A stretch of 64,000 nt of DNA from Asparagopsis taxiformis (GCA_030407315.1 JALQPE010003263.1:184573-248572); one strand, 5' to 3'. Numbered from the stretch's first letter, positions 28,920 to 39,914 are shown. The notes: generated by a model from the letters alone, not told the origin. A program made the numbers and translations.

Positions 28920-29643
28920 ATGACTCCCCCAGCGTTTGTCAATGCGGCCAGCTCAGCCTTCTTCGGCGTCTCTGCGCACCCCTCTAACTCGAGCGTATGC
29001 AAGAGGCCGGTGCAAGCATCACAAGTCAGCATGATGGCTGACGACAAGGGGAAGAACCCGCTCAGTGGGCTTGGTGGTACGTATTGTGCAATGACCAATC
29101 GCTCCGTAGATGGTATACATGCTAACTTGATTTTTTGACGACAAAGGGATTGGAAACATCATGGATGCCATGAAGAAGGCGCAGGAATTCACTAGTGTTG
29201 CAAAGGACCTTCAAGAGCAATTGAAGAACACTGAAATCGAAGCTACAGTTCGCGAAGGGCAGGTAAAGGTAATCATGACTGCACAGCAATTGCCCATTAA
29301 AATTGAAGTGACGGATGAGCTTGTCGCGTTGGGAAGCGCAGAGGTAAGAATTGCAAGTTTACTTGGCGTTTGATTTGGTCGTGTTGAATAACATATCTAA
29401 CATTATGCTGATTGTGTTGCGCTTTGTTGATAAGGTCTCCGCTGCGGTTACGGAGGGCGTGATTGCAGCTCACACCAAGAGCTCAGAATACATGAAGGAA
29501 AAAATGGGTAGCTTGACGAAAGGTAAGTTGAAAGTGATGTTAGCAAATGTGAGCGAGGGGCAGCAGAGGCAGATGACGCTAACGTATTGATGAATTGATT
29601 GTTATTGCGGGTAGAGTTTGGTATTCCAGGTCCGACACAATAG
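28920..29643 (+). CDS. YbaB/EbfC family nucleoid-associated protein, plastid-type (four exons)
   Basis: Four exons (28920-29076, 29147-29343, 29435-29522, 29615-29643) join into 156 residues. Introns are 70, 91 and 92 nt with GTACGT, GTAAGA and GTAAGT donors. After a ~50-residue leader (MTPPAFVNAASSAFFGVSAH) the YbaB core is visible: GIGNIMDAMKKAQEF, VREGQVKVIMTAQQLPIKIE, AAVTEGVIAAHTKSSEYMKE, and the typical end EFGIPGP before TAG. YbaB/EbfC proteins are small DNA-binding dimers of bacterial nucleoids; plants and algae have plastid versions. All junctions keep the frame and restore conserved segments, so the model is good. The leader has an early Phe, as in red algal transit peptides. Confidence 0.85.
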
Positions 29644-29755
29644 AGCTGTAATGAACAGCTAGTTACGTTAAACTCACTTTGACAGTACTGAGTCAATTTT
29701 ACACGCATGGGAGCGTGAGCGTCGCGATGGGCGTCGCGTCAGTAATGTACAACTA

Positions 29756-30223
29756 CTATCTGGGTGAAGTTCGTGAGGCGAAGAGTGGGAGACAGCAGAG
29801 GGCGACAGGATAAGTTTGGTCGTGTTTGAAATCACTAGCCAAGTCGGAGTCGAGGCTAGCGGACACGTCGGACGATTGCGTCTGCATCAGTGCTTGACCA
29901 GCGATTGGGCGATCAGGCGCGCACAACATGTTGCATCTGGCCTCACTGCTCGCAGGGTCGTCCGGAGTCAAAATGGGCTGGGTAGCTGCGTCGCCGCGCC
30001 AGTCGGTGCGATTCTGCTGCGCACGCAGTTGGTCGTATTGCTGCGCTAATCTCCTGATCTGGCGATACTTGTTGGCGAGCGGCGGATCGGAAGCGGCGAG
30101 TTTCTCTGCGGCGTGGGCGGCCTTGGCAGCAGCGGCGTACTCTCGCAAGCGCCAGTGAGCGTTGAAGTGTTGCAGCGCCTGTTGGTGCGTGAGTGGAACG
30201 CGATGGCAGGGCCGTGAGGCCAT
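29756..30223 (-). CDS. Hypothetical protein, 155 residues
   Basis: The frame starts with an ATG and reads a helix-forming Ala/Arg/Gln-rich segment in the first ~70 residues (HWRLREYAAAAKAAHAAEKL, then YRQIRRLAQQYDQLRAQQN), followed by an unstructured tail. The first half looks like a helical hairpin of MIT or TPR type, but no family is identified. Its position, tail-to-tail with YbaB (112 bp), fits the convergent pattern of the window. Overlapping ORFs on the other strand are also open, so coding status is uncertain. Confidence 0.4.
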   Translation of the reverse strand: MASRPCHRVPLTHQQALQHFNAHWRLREYAAAAKAAHAAEKLAASDPPLANKYRQIRRLAQQYDQLRAQQNRTDWRGDAATQPILTPDDPASSEARCNMLCAPDRPIAGQALMQTQSSDVSASLDSDLASDFKHDQTYPVALCCLPLFASRTSPR

Positions 30224-30876
30224 TGTTGACGTGTAGAATGCGGTGACTCAGGAAGGATTGAGCATGGTTTCATGGGCGAGCGATTGCTAAACACTGATGG
30301 GGAGCGCGCGTGTGGACACTGAAGCGGACTGAAAGTCCCTGCGATGTCGTTGATATTGGTCGGGGGTAGGTCGGTGATGAGGTGATGCGATTATGGGCAG
30401 ACGTTAGTTTGGGCCATGAGGCAACGTGACACACATGTGCGGCGCGACAATTTCAAGCGATACGTAGCGTGACCCGTGTGCTGAGATAGCTGTACTTGCT
30501 GTACCGTGTTATGATGCTCGATTTGCATGAGCATGCGGTGCTTTGAGGCAATGAACGGGTGACACTTGTCATTTCTGCCATACACGTGTAGTCCCAGATT
30601 TCGCGACTGCAATACCTCGCCAAACGGCACTGTTGGAGTGGGGAAATGAAAGCTTTCTGCGAATCTATGCATTGCTGCTCTCGCAAACGTCAAACGCTCG
30701 GTTTCTAAAGCGAATCACCAACGACAGCTTGCACCACTTTCTAGAATTTTATTACGCATTGCGCGACGTTAAACGCCTGACGTTGCATACAAGTGCTGCC
30801 CTCTGATTGGTCCACTTGTTCCCAGACTTAGCTCATCTAACGATAAAACCTACCCCGTCAAACGTTCTCCTCGCGC
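30224..30876. other. Intergenic region
   Basis: This 653-base region lies between a hypothetical gene on the minus strand and the BRO1-like gene. Minus-strand ORFs of 77-100 residues are open here but show no domain. It presumably holds both promoters. Confidence 0.35.
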
Positions 30877-32211
30877 ATGCCAAACACACTCCCTCACCAG
30901 ATCACATCAGCCATGTCGAAATCGTTCAACCTAACAAAGTTTTCAAGTCGATTCAAGCGTGAGACAGCGCACGACGTAAAACCAACCCCGCCACCAACAA
31001 CCGTTCCACCAAAACCACAAACCGCAGCGTCTCAACCGCCTGCCACAACCTCGCCACCTGTACAAACCCCCATAAACACACACCAGCTACCTGTGCCTCC
31101 ACCCGCGCCCCAGCGACGCTACACGACAACACGCCATCAGCAACCCCCGTTCCGCCTGGGAGAGCTTGCCATTCCGCAAAATCTCAAATTTTCCACCCTG
31201 CTCGCCCACTCCTCCCGCCATGTCACCGTTAACAAAGCAGACGCCGCCCGATTCTCCGTTGTAACAGCCCTGCAGAATCGTCGCGATCTCGACGTGCTCG
31301 CCCCCGTAATTGGTGACTACGTCCCGTACGCCCTCACCTGTCGCGACATTGCCAACAAACTCGCTGCTAGAGCCGTCGTGCTTCAACCATCCTCCATATG
31401 GCTCTCAGCACTGCTGCCGCCACACCTGTCCGACTCCTCTTTCACCGGCGATCTCAGACTAGAGGCATGCATCATTGTCACCCTCCATGCGCTATGCATG
31501 CTTCGAGCAGTTGTGGAAACACCCGCTCAGCTCGCAATGCTGCCAGAGCCCCAGCTCGTCCAACAGATCAAGTCGCTTCAAATTGCCGTCGGCGTATTCG
31601 CTCACGTTTCTGATACCCTCGCTCCTGCAGCTATGGCACAGTTTGTAGGTAACCCACCACCAGAACTCTACCCCGACGTCTCGCGTGCTCTTCAATACCT
31701 AGCCCTATGTATTGCACAGGCTCTCCATGTGCGACGGGGCGCCCTCGGAGGTATGAGTGCTGCCACTCTTGCAAAGCTGTCCGCTGCAGCTGCTGATCTT
31801 GCACGCCAGGCTATTTCCACATATGACATGTGTGTGTCCTCACATATTGCTCTCACAGAGGACATCAAGGTCGCAGCAAATGACATGTTGATGCTTACGA
31901 CCGGCTGGACATTCCAATATGCTGGTTTATCCGCGCCGGCTGAGAGAGCTGGAGAGAAGGTTAGCGCCCTGCGGGCAGCTATCAAATATTTGAGACAAGC
32001 AGGCCAATCCAAGTTAGTTGGTCAAGTCGCCGTGCTTGATCTGGAAAATTTGGAACGCGCATTGAGCGATGCAGTGGGCGAGAATAAGATTGTGTACCAA
32101 CATGAAATACCGGACGAAGATCGTGTTCCATTGCCGCCCGGTCGATCCCTTGTCGCAGCTGTTCTGTACGAGGCACCGCGTATTGAAAATGCTACCGTTG
32201 CGCAATCCTGA
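30877..32211 (+). CDS. BRO1-like domain protein
   Basis: The 444-residue protein starts with a Pro/Thr-rich segment (residues ~35-85) and continues as an almost wholly helical Ala/Leu-rich region. Its C-terminal block (NKIVYQHEIPDEDRVPLPPG) matches the end of BRO1 domains, where N-x-I/F-I-Y-x-x-x-V/I-P-D precedes LPP. BRO1 proteins (ALIX, Bro1, BROX) bind ESCRT-III subunits such as Snf7/CHMP4. The domain is at the short end for BRO1 and no V-domain or Pro-rich C-tail is present, so it resembles BROX or plant single-domain proteins. A Met at residue 13 (30913) is an alternative start. Assignment rests mainly on the C-terminal block and overall helicity. Confidence 0.65.
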   Translation: MPNTLPHQITSAMSKSFNLTKFSSRFKRETAHDVKPTPPPTTVPPKPQTAASQPPATTSPPVQTPINTHQLPVPPPAPQRRYTTTRHQQPPFRLGELAIPQNLKFSTLLAHSSRHVTVNKADAARFSVVTALQNRRDLDVLAPVIGDYVPYALTCRDIANKLAARAVVLQPSSIWLSALLPPHLSDSSFTGDLRLEACIIVTLHALCMLRAVVETPAQLAMLPEPQLVQQIKSLQIAVGVFAHVSDTLAPAAMAQFVGNPPPELYPDVSRALQYLALCIAQALHVRRGALGGMSAATLAKLSAAAADLARQAISTYDMCVSSHIALTEDIKVAANDMLMLTTGWTFQYAGLSAPAERAGEKVSALRAAIKYLRQAGQSKLVGQVAVLDLENLERALSDAVGENKIVYQHEIPDEDRVPLPPGRSLVAAVLYEAPRIENATVAQS

Positions 32212-32284
32212 CGGGCTATCTAGCGTGTAGCGCGCATTAAAACAAACGGGATAGGATCCACTTGACTTGTACAATATACGTTGT

Positions 32285-32869
32285 TCACTCTGTTATCTTG
32301 TTGGTCGACATATCTTTCGTGTAGTCTAGACCAGAGGCAGAAACTTTGAGCTGCGAAAGTAATTTCATAACTGTCTTTAAATGTGCCTGAATCTCCGCAA
32401 TACGCTTGCTATGCTTTGCGCCCTGACTCTCCAACGCTTCCTTGCGTGTTTTGATAAACTCACGTACCTCATCACGCGTCATCTCCACCATGATGCCAAG
32501 TCCGACATCCACGACAATGACGTCCAGCTTATGCACATGTGCCTGCACGTAAAACTCCTCTCCAAGGTTGACGCGCGTTTTCATGGCCGGTAACGGTGAT
32601 CCAGTTTCATCAACGTCATGCTCTCTCTCTGAATCTTTCTTCCCATCCGCGGCTGCGTCGATGACGTCCAGGGCGCGAGAGGTTTGCTCAAGCTCTGCAA
32701 GCTGTTCAAACGTCTGGTCACGCAGTTCGCACACAGCGTCAAGCCCTGGTTTGAGGCGGAGTTCAACTGCGTGTGTGTAATTTTCATACGCTGTCTTAAT
32801 TTCCTCCGCTGTTGCATTGTCGTCATCAGAGAATTGCGGTGCTGGAATACTGTTGATACTGGCAGGCAT
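32285..32869 (-). CDS. UXT: UXT-like prefoldin alpha-type subunit
   Basis: From ATG 32869 the protein has 194 residues. Two long helices flank a beta-hairpin region: KTRVNLGEEFYVQAHV followed by IVVDVGLGIMVEMTRDEVRE, then a coiled coil (FIKTRKEALESQGAKHSKRI, then LKTVMKLLSQL). VNLG-x-x-F-Y-V and the LGxGxxVEMTxxEAxxF pattern match UXT/ART-27, a prefoldin-like partner of URI in the R2TP/prefoldin-like complex that assembles RNA polymerases and PIKK kinases. The N-terminal ~40 residues are acidic and not conserved. The frame is open upstream to 32917 without an ATG. The stop lies 73 bp from that of the BRO1-like gene. Confidence 0.75.
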   Translation of the reverse strand: MPASINSIPAPQFSDDDNATAEEIKTAYENYTHAVELRLKPGLDAVCELRDQTFEQLAELEQTSRALDVIDAAADGKKDSEREHDVDETGSPLPAMKTRVNLGEEFYVQAHVHKLDVIVVDVGLGIMVEMTRDEVREFIKTRKEALESQGAKHSKRIAEIQAHLKTVMKLLSQLKVSASGLDYTKDMSTNKITE

Positions 32870-33403
32870 GGTGGTTGGCGCTAAAGTACAGGTATCAGTT
32901 TGTGCTTCAGTTACCAAAGTGTAGGAAGGTTACACACGACGAAATGTGCAGATTCTCGCGACAATGGAGCGGTGCTGGTCGCGGTCGGCGAGAGCATCGA
33001 GGAGAAATTGCGATCAAATGAGGGGAAATTTGGAAATGCGGAGAGTGGCTAAGAAATTTCTGCGTAGATCAAAAAATACTTATACATCTCTGTTTCCATT
33101 TCCAACTTATTGGCTACCTTCTTGCCGTCTGTCACGCTCCAGAAGTCTAGTCTTGCCGGACAGACATAGTGCGTTGTCCTCCGTGTATCACCAACACTGC
33201 AATCAGTGAACGGAAATAAGGCAGGGATTTCTCACTCTGTTACGCCAGTTCAACACAACCGCGCCGGCATACAGCCATTACTATCAAAGTTGGCACAACA
33301 ATAGAAGCAGTGTTTGATAAATGCGCGTGACATACTCGTTTTTCACTCCACTACAGTTACTACATTTCTCGACTGCAACATCAGACAAGAAAGAGGCTAC
33401 AAG
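32870..33403. other. Intergenic region
   Basis: These 534 bases lie between UXT and NDUFV1, both on the minus strand, and should hold the UXT promoter and the NDUFV1 3' end. No convincing gene or RNA is visible. Confidence 0.35.
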
Positions 33404-34858
33404 TTACATTTGTAGTTGCTGCTTGTCGTGAAATTCGGCAATACGTCGTTCAAACTCGGGACGGAAATGGCGAATAACGCCTTGAACAGGCCATGCGGCC
33501 GCATCTCCCAACGCGCAAATAGTGTGTCCCTCAATTTGTTTTGTGATTTCCCACAACATGTCGATTTCCTCAACCTTGGCATCGCCTTCCTTCATGCGTT
33601 CCATCAGCATCCACAGCCAACCGGTTCCTTCTCGACAGGGAGTGCACTGTCCGCACGACTCATGCTTGTAAAAATAGGACAAACGAGCAATTGCACCGAT
33701 TACGTCTGTGCTCTTGTCCATCACGATCACAGCCGCTGTTCCAAGGCCTGAACCAACAGCCTTTAGTGAATCAAAATCCATGAACACATCTTCGCAAATG
33801 TGTTTCGGCATCAGCTGAACAGAGGAGCCTCCTGGAATAATGGCGAGAAGATTATCCCAACCGCCGCGAACACCACCGCAGTGGCGATCAATCAATTCAC
33901 GAAGTGGAATTGACATTTCTTCCTCGACAGTACAGGGATTGTTCACGTGCCCTGAGATACAAAACAGTTTGGTGCCAGCATTTCCCTTCCTACCCAAAGA
34001 AGCAAACCAGTCTGAGCCTCTACGCAAAATTGTTGGGACAACAGAAACGGTCTCCACGTTGGTAACGGTAGTAGGGCATCCATAAAGACCAATGTTGGCG
34101 GGAAATGGGGGCTTGAGACGTGGCTTACCCTGCTTTCCCTCCAAGCTTTCAATCATAGCCGTTTCCTCTCCACAGATATACGCACCCGCCCCGTGCACTA
34201 CGTAAACATCGAAATCGTAACCCGATCCACTGGCATTCTTTCCAACGAGCCCCTTGGCATATGCCTCCTCCACGGCAAATTCCAACGCTCTCCGCTCGTC
34301 GATAAACTCGCCACGAACGTAGATGTAAGCAGCACGGGCGCCCATGGCTCTTCCGACCAATAGACTTCCCTCAACAAGCTTATGAGGGTCGGATCGCATG
34401 ATTTCACGATCCTTGCACGTGCCAGGTTCCGATTCATCTGCGTTTACAACGAGATAATTTGGACGGCCGTCGGGGCTGCCTTTGGGCATGAAGGAGTACT
34501 TGAGACCGGATGGGAAACCAGCGCCACCACGACCGCGGAGACCGGAAGCTTTGATCTCGTCGATGATCCAATCTCGGCCCATCTGAACGAGATCCTTGGT
34601 GCGATGCCAATCTCCGCGCTTCAATGCACCCTCCAATCGCCAATCGCCGTCGCGGTACAAGTTGGTGAAGATGCGATTTTCGTCGGAGAGATTGCCGTGG
34701 GACCCGGTGTAATTAGACACCCTCCATGTTTCCTCGCTCTTAGGGGTTGCGTCTGCGGCGCGTGGAAGCGTTGATGATAGGGCTGAAAGAGTCCGTGACG
34801 GCACGGACAATAGCGCTCGCGATCGCAGTGCAAACGAAAAGGACGAGCGGATCGCCAT
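33404..34858 (-). CDS. NDUFV1: NADH-ubiquinone oxidoreductase 51-kDa subunit (complex I NDUFV1), mitochondrial
   Basis: From ATG 34858 the protein has 484 residues (human precursor 464). The NADH/FMN site is plain: [39 protein letters not shown] and [20 protein letters not shown]. The N3 4Fe-4S cluster ligands are in [15 protein letters not shown] plus the later TICALGDAA. The leader ([20 protein letters not shown]) is basic and Ser-rich, as in mitochondrial presequences. NDUFV1 accepts electrons from NADH at the tip of the complex I arm. The frame is open upstream to 34939 without an ATG. Single exon. Confidence 0.97.
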   Translation of the reverse strand: MAIRSSFSFALRSRALLSVPSRTLSALSSTLPRAADATPKSEETWRVSNYTGSHGNLSDENRIFTNLYRDGDWRLEGALKRGDWHRTKDLVQMGRDWIIDEIKASGLRGRGGAGFPSGLKYSFMPKGSPDGRPNYLVVNADESEPGTCKDREIMRSDPHKLVEGSLLVGRAMGARAAYIYVRGEFIDERRALEFAVEEAYAKGLVGKNASGSGYDFDVYVVHGAGAYICGEETAMIESLEGKQGKPRLKPPFPANIGLYGCPTTVTNVETVSVVPTILRRGSDWFASLGRKGNAGTKLFCISGHVNNPCTVEEEMSIPLRELIDRHCGGVRGGWDNLLAIIPGGSSVQLMPKHICEDVFMDFDSLKAVGSGLGTAAVIVMDKSTDVIGAIARLSYFYKHESCGQCTPCREGTGWLWMLMERMKEGDAKVEEIDMLWEITKQIEGHTICALGDAAAWPVQGVIRHFRPEFERRIAEFHDKQQLQM

Positions 34859-36178
34859 TTTCTGGCTCAATTGCTCTGAAGACAACCTCCTGCTGGTGGC
34901 AATAGAGGGATGAAGGGAGAGGGTGCACGGGGTAGCCACGGACTGGGGTTAGACGACATTTCGGTAGCGCAATGATGAGGCCAAGCTGAAATCAGATTGA
35001 AACGAAAAAGTTGGAAATATGGAAAATATTGAAAGTTTTGCCGGTGTTTTCTGAGTAAGTTTCTGGCGGTTACGATTTAAGACCTAAATGACAACGGCCG
35101 CTGCATGCGCACGCGATGGCGGTTGTTGTTTTGTGCGACCACTGCTCCTCCGAGCCCTATATAAAACCTCGTGAAGAACTTCTGCAGGTTCCTCTCTTAC
35201 CCAGTGTTCGACGGGGTTCTCCGCATATTCGGGTAATTGGCAGATAGGTCCCGGTGCGGGAACCATGCGTCTGCAGCTTCCAAGCGATAGCTTGGCGTTG
35301 TCGGACTCATGCTACCGGCTACCGCTCTAGATACATTTTTTAGGAGGATATAGTAGTGGCCAGATGGCTTGGAAGTGAGGAACTTGTCATCCTTGAGTCC
35401 GTGTTTTTGAGTGCACATAGTGTGTGAATTCACCTGACAGCCTTCGTGACGGTTGGCATCTGATCCAAGCCTTCTACCAATAGCTGACCTACCTCTCATA
35501 GTTACCGAACAGTACTTATCCTCCCTGTTGCGTTCGAGGTGAATGACAGACGCGACTAATTCTATCGCTAAGTGGAGATAATAGTTCAGGAGGACTCGCC
35601 TGTTTGCGAACGTCCATTCAGACGGGGAGTGCGATTGTCTGGGAAAAGTCACGACTCTGAAGCCTCGCCCCTTCTGGGATTTCCTGCGCGGATGCAGATG
35701 GCACCTCGACAGAACAGTTTCTCGGGCCGTGTGTAGGTCATCCGGCGGAAGGAAATTATTTAAGTGCGGATGCGGTGGTGTCCCGTGTCGCAGCCGGGGA
35801 AAGGCATATGTTTCCGTAGCTTGTGTACGACTGTATGGTATTGATGATTGTGAACCTTCCCTGCAATTGGACAGGCATCATTTATACCAAGAGGACAAAC
35901 CATCATTACTGTGCAAGTTAGTCCCATCCACTTACATGAGCAATGGAACCAGTCTTTCTGCTCAGAACTTGATTCATATTTCCGCCGCACCCTCTCAACC
36001 CCAACCGTTTAATTTGTATCCTGTCCAAAACAAAACGCCCCCCAAGGGTTTTGTCCTCCCTATCGTAAACAATGCGTAAGCCTCTATCGATACATTATGC
36101 ACAGTATATCTCCACAGTTCTATTTTCTTCCCCGTGGTCATGTTATCTACAGCAGAAACTCAACACAAACGCTAGCCA
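34859..36178. other. 1.3-kb intergenic region
   Basis: This region separates divergent NDUFV1 and the LPMO-like gene. ORFs of 116-151 residues on both strands lack recognisable domains, and some lack an ATG. It presumably contains two promoters. No RNA gene or repeat was recognised. Confidence 0.35.
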
Positions 36179-37336
36179 ATGTTGCTCTATTCCACCATGA
36201 ACAGTTCAAAGACCGAAACGTTCTACTTGATCACGATTATTCTAATATGCATTGCGAGCAATGCAGCCGCCCATAGCCATCTTGCAAAACCGCTTCCGAC
36301 CCGTCGTTTGGACTGTCGAATTGGAAACCGACCGCGCGAATGCCCAGGACCATGTCCGATAATGGACACTTACGGAGCGCCAACAGGCATCACCCATTCC
36401 AAGCCGGCTGAAACATGGCGTCGAGGTCAGAGGCAAACAATCGAATGGCATCGTAATAACCATGGGAACGAAGAATCTGGCTTTGTGAGGTTCTCTCTTG
36501 TGCCAGTTGAAATGATGATGTCAAAGGGTGCTCACAAAAAGTTTACCTTTCAGGTGTCATGCTGGAATTCTGGCCTTCACAAATGTAGATCGAGGAACAT
36601 CCATGTTTGCGGCAATGACGCTGAAGGAATGGCGTATCGTGTCCATATTACCGTACCGGCCGTCTATCCAGATGGCGTTTACGTGTTTGGGTGGGCTTGG
36701 TATGGCGGTGGTACTCATACTCAGCGAAGCTTTTTCGGTGACTACTACAGTTGTTCCTTCATCCGTATCCAGGGAGGAGTTAAATTGGTATCTTCCTGGA
36801 AGCCAATTTTCACTCCTGGTTTGTTTAAGGAAGAGAGGACCACCTGTCGTTCAGCAGCGAATCGCCTCGGAGTATGTCCCAGAGAACCTTGCCATGTAGG
36901 TCCGCTTCGAGAAATGAAGCCGGTAAGATTGCCCACAGCTATTCGTGCACAAGATATTTCGCCAAGCGCACCAAGTTCGAGAGCACCAAGTACCTCACAA
37001 CAAACGTCATTCAAAATGCTCGGTCTGGAGGTTATTGATGTCGCCAATGGCCGGGTTAGACTTTCTACTACGAAACAGGTCTATGTAAAGTTGTCATCTT
37101 ATCGCGATGGATTCACTATTGGTGCACGAGTACAAGGTCAGGTGAGGAAGGTTGTGTTCCGGGCGAGACAGAGCATTCACACAGAGACTTTAGAGCCGTT
37201 CATAATCAACGGAAACGTTGGAGACAAATTCTCAGCGGTTTACTGCGTAAGGCTTCAGTCGTTCCCGCTGACCGTTGCTATCGAAGGAAGTCAAGGAGAG
37301 AAAAGAATCTACACATTCAATGTGAACTGCATCTAA
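36179..37336 (+). CDS. Secreted lytic polysaccharide monooxygenase-like protein
   Basis: The 385-residue protein starts with a signal peptide (hydrophobic FYLITIILICIASNAAA) whose best cleavage site, after A31, leaves histidine 32 as the new N-terminus (HSHLAKPLPTRRLDC). An N-terminal histidine is the defining copper ligand of LPMOs. A second candidate ligand is H95 in TIEWHRNNHGNEESGFVRF, and an axial aromatic is available at Y189/Y190 (FFGDYYSCSFIRI), preceded by DGVYVFGWAWYGG. The layout follows AA10/AA11/AA15-type enzymes, which oxidatively cleave chitin or cellulose. Many cysteines suggest disulfides. Residues ~235-385 form a second region with beta-rich character, perhaps carbohydrate-binding. 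The subfamily and substrate are unknown. M7 (36197) is an alternative start. Confidence 0.72.
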   Translation: MLLYSTMNSSKTETFYLITIILICIASNAAAHSHLAKPLPTRRLDCRIGNRPRECPGPCPIMDTYGAPTGITHSKPAETWRRGQRQTIEWHRNNHGNEESGFVRFSLVPVEMMMSKGAHKKFTFQVSCWNSGLHKCRSRNIHVCGNDAEGMAYRVHITVPAVYPDGVYVFGWAWYGGGTHTQRSFFGDYYSCSFIRIQGGVKLVSSWKPIFTPGLFKEERTTCRSAANRLGVCPREPCHVGPLREMKPVRLPTAIRAQDISPSAPSSRAPSTSQQTSFKMLGLEVIDVANGRVRLSTTKQVYVKLSSYRDGFTIGARVQGQVRKVVFRARQSIHTETLEPFIINGNVGDKFSAVYCVRLQSFPLTVAIEGSQGEKRIYTFNVNCI

Positions 37337-37387
37337 TATGATCAAACTGTAGTGAAGTTATTCAACAAGTCATGCATATATGCACGA

Positions 37388-38528
37388 TTAGGTACCTCTT
37401 CTCTTCACATATCGCTCCTCAACTTGCAATGTCCATCTTGGGTCTTTCTCTGGTTTTCCTACTAGTGCTTCATACGTGACCTTGTTGGCGTCCATATTTG
37501 CATAAACATATCCATTGGACTTGTCAATTGCGTGCAGCAATCGCATTACACTCTCTTTGCTCTGAATGTCAAGCGTGTGGTATCCCACGAATGGGAAATC
37601 TTCAATGACCTCAACGAGTGCGCTGTTCAGCTGTACATGTCTCTTTGCCAACGGGTCTTGCTTCAACATATCCACAAGATATGACAGGTCTCCATTATCA
37701 GTAAAAAACTCAAGGGATTGTGCTATTGCTCGTAACATGGTACAATAAAAGCAGTTGCTGGTAAGTATGTTGTACTTGAAAACGTTCATTGGTGCATTGT
37801 TGATATAACGTACGAAGTTCACCGTATTGCTCAATGAGATCCACTTTTGATAATACGTTGATCGCGGGAAGTTCAAGCTGCAACATTGTGGTTACAGAGG
37901 TAAGCATTACAGCTATAAATTTGGTCGGGTCTGCGCAGTAGTGTGAGTCAACGAGATTAACAGCTGTTATCTGATCAGCAGCGAATCGCCATGATAGAAC
38001 TGTTCAAGTCAGCAAACAGACAAAAGGTAAATAAGGACACAACTTCATACCGCAACATACTCTGTAGTTCTTCTTGACCAATCTTTGAACGATATTTCGA
38101 ATGCAATCATTGTGCGTATACAACTCAATCTGACCGGGGAAATCAAAGAGTATATATTTCTCCTTGTGTTCCTTCAGCCGGTCTTCCAGCCATTTGAAGT
38201 TGCGTTCGAGAAACTCCATTGCATACAACAGAGTTCCGTTCGGACCAAGTGCAAGTTCTTCCGCCACCGCATCTGCGTCAACCAGATCGGATATGTCCAC
38301 TGCCGCTTCGTACGGCACATTTTCGTTGGCAGGATCCATGTTGAAGACGACCGCATCTCTGCGCGTTGAAACTAAACACGTAAGCTACTCTGGTTTGGAA
38401 GCATTTCGGATGAGAACAATTGTGCCTACCTACCTGCCCGATGCTTTGAAAAATTGCATCATTCCCGCGCAATATGTTGTTTTTCCTGATCCCGGTGGAC
38501 CGACCACAACTTGCCCAAATCCCGTCAT
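37388..38528 (-). CDS. GPN2: GPN-loop GTPase 2 (four exons)
   Basis: Four minus-strand exons, 38528-38434, 38358-38061, 37970-37814 and 37728-37388, join into 296 residues. Introns are 75, 90 and 85 nt with GTAGGT, GTATGT and GTACGT donors. Exon 1 starts [20 protein letters not shown] (G1). Exon 2 holds [19 protein letters not shown], the [17 protein letters not shown] loop and [12 protein letters not shown] (G3). Exon 3 holds [19 protein letters not shown] and [15 protein letters not shown] (G4). Exon 4 ends with the DPLAKR and IQSKESV blocks. Each junction restores conserved GPN2 sequence, so the model is firm. GPN GTPases act in assembly and nuclear import of RNA polymerase II. The stop lies 51 bp from the LPMO-like stop. 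Confidence 0.93.
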
Positions 38529-38933
38529 GCTTTCAGATTATGGCTTTCTAGACTACATACAAGCTCGGAAGGTAGCACGCCTTTGGTCCTACTTCCGCAG
38601 GTGAAGCTAGCGTTGAGTTGTTCGTGGCAAATGACGGAGGCCAGTGAGATGCGGAATGCCAAATACGAAATTTCCAATGTGGTATTTTAGATGCTATGCA
38701 GTTTTCCAACTCTCATGAATTTCATCGATCGGAGCTGTTTCAATTGCCAACCCAACCAAGGCGGAACGTGCTGACAACAGCGGAAGATTCGATACATGTT
38801 ATTGGCTGCCGTGTGAACTCAATTTGGAAACATACAAGTGGTGAAGCGCTTTGTATTTACTCCTCTATCTACAAGAAGCGGGAAGAATAAATAGGATGAC
38901 GGAGCCAGATGGAGCTTGGCATCACCACAAAAA

Positions 38934-39914
38934 TCAGGAACGGCATAGTCGGGAGGTCAAGCCTGCAAGTTGCAAACGTGTTGCGACACCCTCTGCAACC
39001 CTCATGTGAACGAGACCAATCTCACGAAGCATGTTCAATTTTGTGAGCTCCTTATCAACTTGCATCGTCTTGGCAACCCGGAATACAGTCTGGATGATAT
39101 CAATGACAGAGTATCCCTGTTCGCAGAGAAGCATCAACTTGGCCATAGCATTATCGAGATCCTTCTCCACACAAAACGCAAGAAACTCTGCCGCAACCTT
39201 GGGGTGTGGTTGATCGCAAACTTTATTCAAATTGTCGGCATTGACAAACCCGAATCCGTTGCTGGTACTCTGGACATTGTTGAGCGCAATCCGCATATCG
39301 CCATCAGCGGTGAATACTGCAGCTTCGATGCCAGACTCGTCATATGCCACCTTCTCAGCATCCAGAACATGTTTCACGCGCGCAGCCACTTGATCGGGCG
39401 GCAGTGAGCGGAAGCGCACCACAGCACAACGACTCTGAATTGGTTCGATGATTTTCGAGGAAAGATTGCAGGCAAGTGCAAAACGAGTGGTGTTACTGTG
39501 CAACTCCATGGTTCTCCTCAAGGCCTGTTGGGCAGCAGCGGTCATCGAGTCTGCTTCGTCAAGCAGAACAATTTTGTGGCGACCAGGCGGTAATGTGACT
39601 TTCTTTTGTGCAAACATCTTGATGCGAGTTCGGACAGTATCTATACCGCGATCGTCAGAGGCATTGAGCTCCAATACAGCGTTCTTCAGCTGATTGCCCA
39701 GTGTTTCTCGAGCCAATGCCATGACTGCAGTGGTTTTCCCACAGCCTGGTGGGCCTGCGAGTAGAATATTGGGCATGTTTCCATTTTTCGCGACGACTCG
39801 AAGACGATCTATTACTTCCGCATTTCCGATGACCTGATCCAAGGTGTTTGGGCGGTACTTTTCGACCCAAGGTAGTTCATACGAGTTCTTCTGAGGTGCA
39901 GGCTGCTGTTGCAT
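38934..39914 (-). CDS. RFC2: Replication factor C small subunit, RFC2-type
   Basis: From ATG 39914 the protein has 326 residues. It begins with the RFC box II (LPWVEKYRPNTLDQVIGN), then Walker A GPPGCGKTTAV, Walker B LLDEADSMTAAAQQALRRTM, and the SRC motif IIEPIQSRCAVVRFR. DNLNKVCDQPHP matches the RFC2 (yeast Rfc4, human p40) branch among small subunits. RFC loads PCNA onto primer-template DNA. The frame is open to 39932 without an ATG. Single exon; it diverges from the USP gene. Confidence 0.95.
   Translation of the reverse strand: MQQQPAPQKNSYELPWVEKYRPNTLDQVIGNAEVIDRLRVVAKNGNMPNILLAGPPGCGKTTAVMALARETLGNQLKNAVLELNASDDRGIDTVRTRIKMFAQKKVTLPPGRHKIVLLDEADSMTAAAQQALRRTMELHSNTTRFALACNLSSKIIEPIQSRCAVVRFRSLPPDQVAARVKHVLDAEKVAYDESGIEAAVFTADGDMRIALNNVQSTSNGFGFVNADNLNKVCDQPHPKVAAEFLAFCVEKDLDNAMAKLMLLCEQGYSVIDIIQTVFRVAKTMQVDKELTKLNMLREIGLVHMRVAEGVATRLQLAGLTSRLCRS

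Noticed and set aside
35197..36079. ORFs of 116-151 codons between NDUFV1 and the LPMO-like gene
   Set aside because: They begin without ATG or overlap on both strands and show no recognisable domain.
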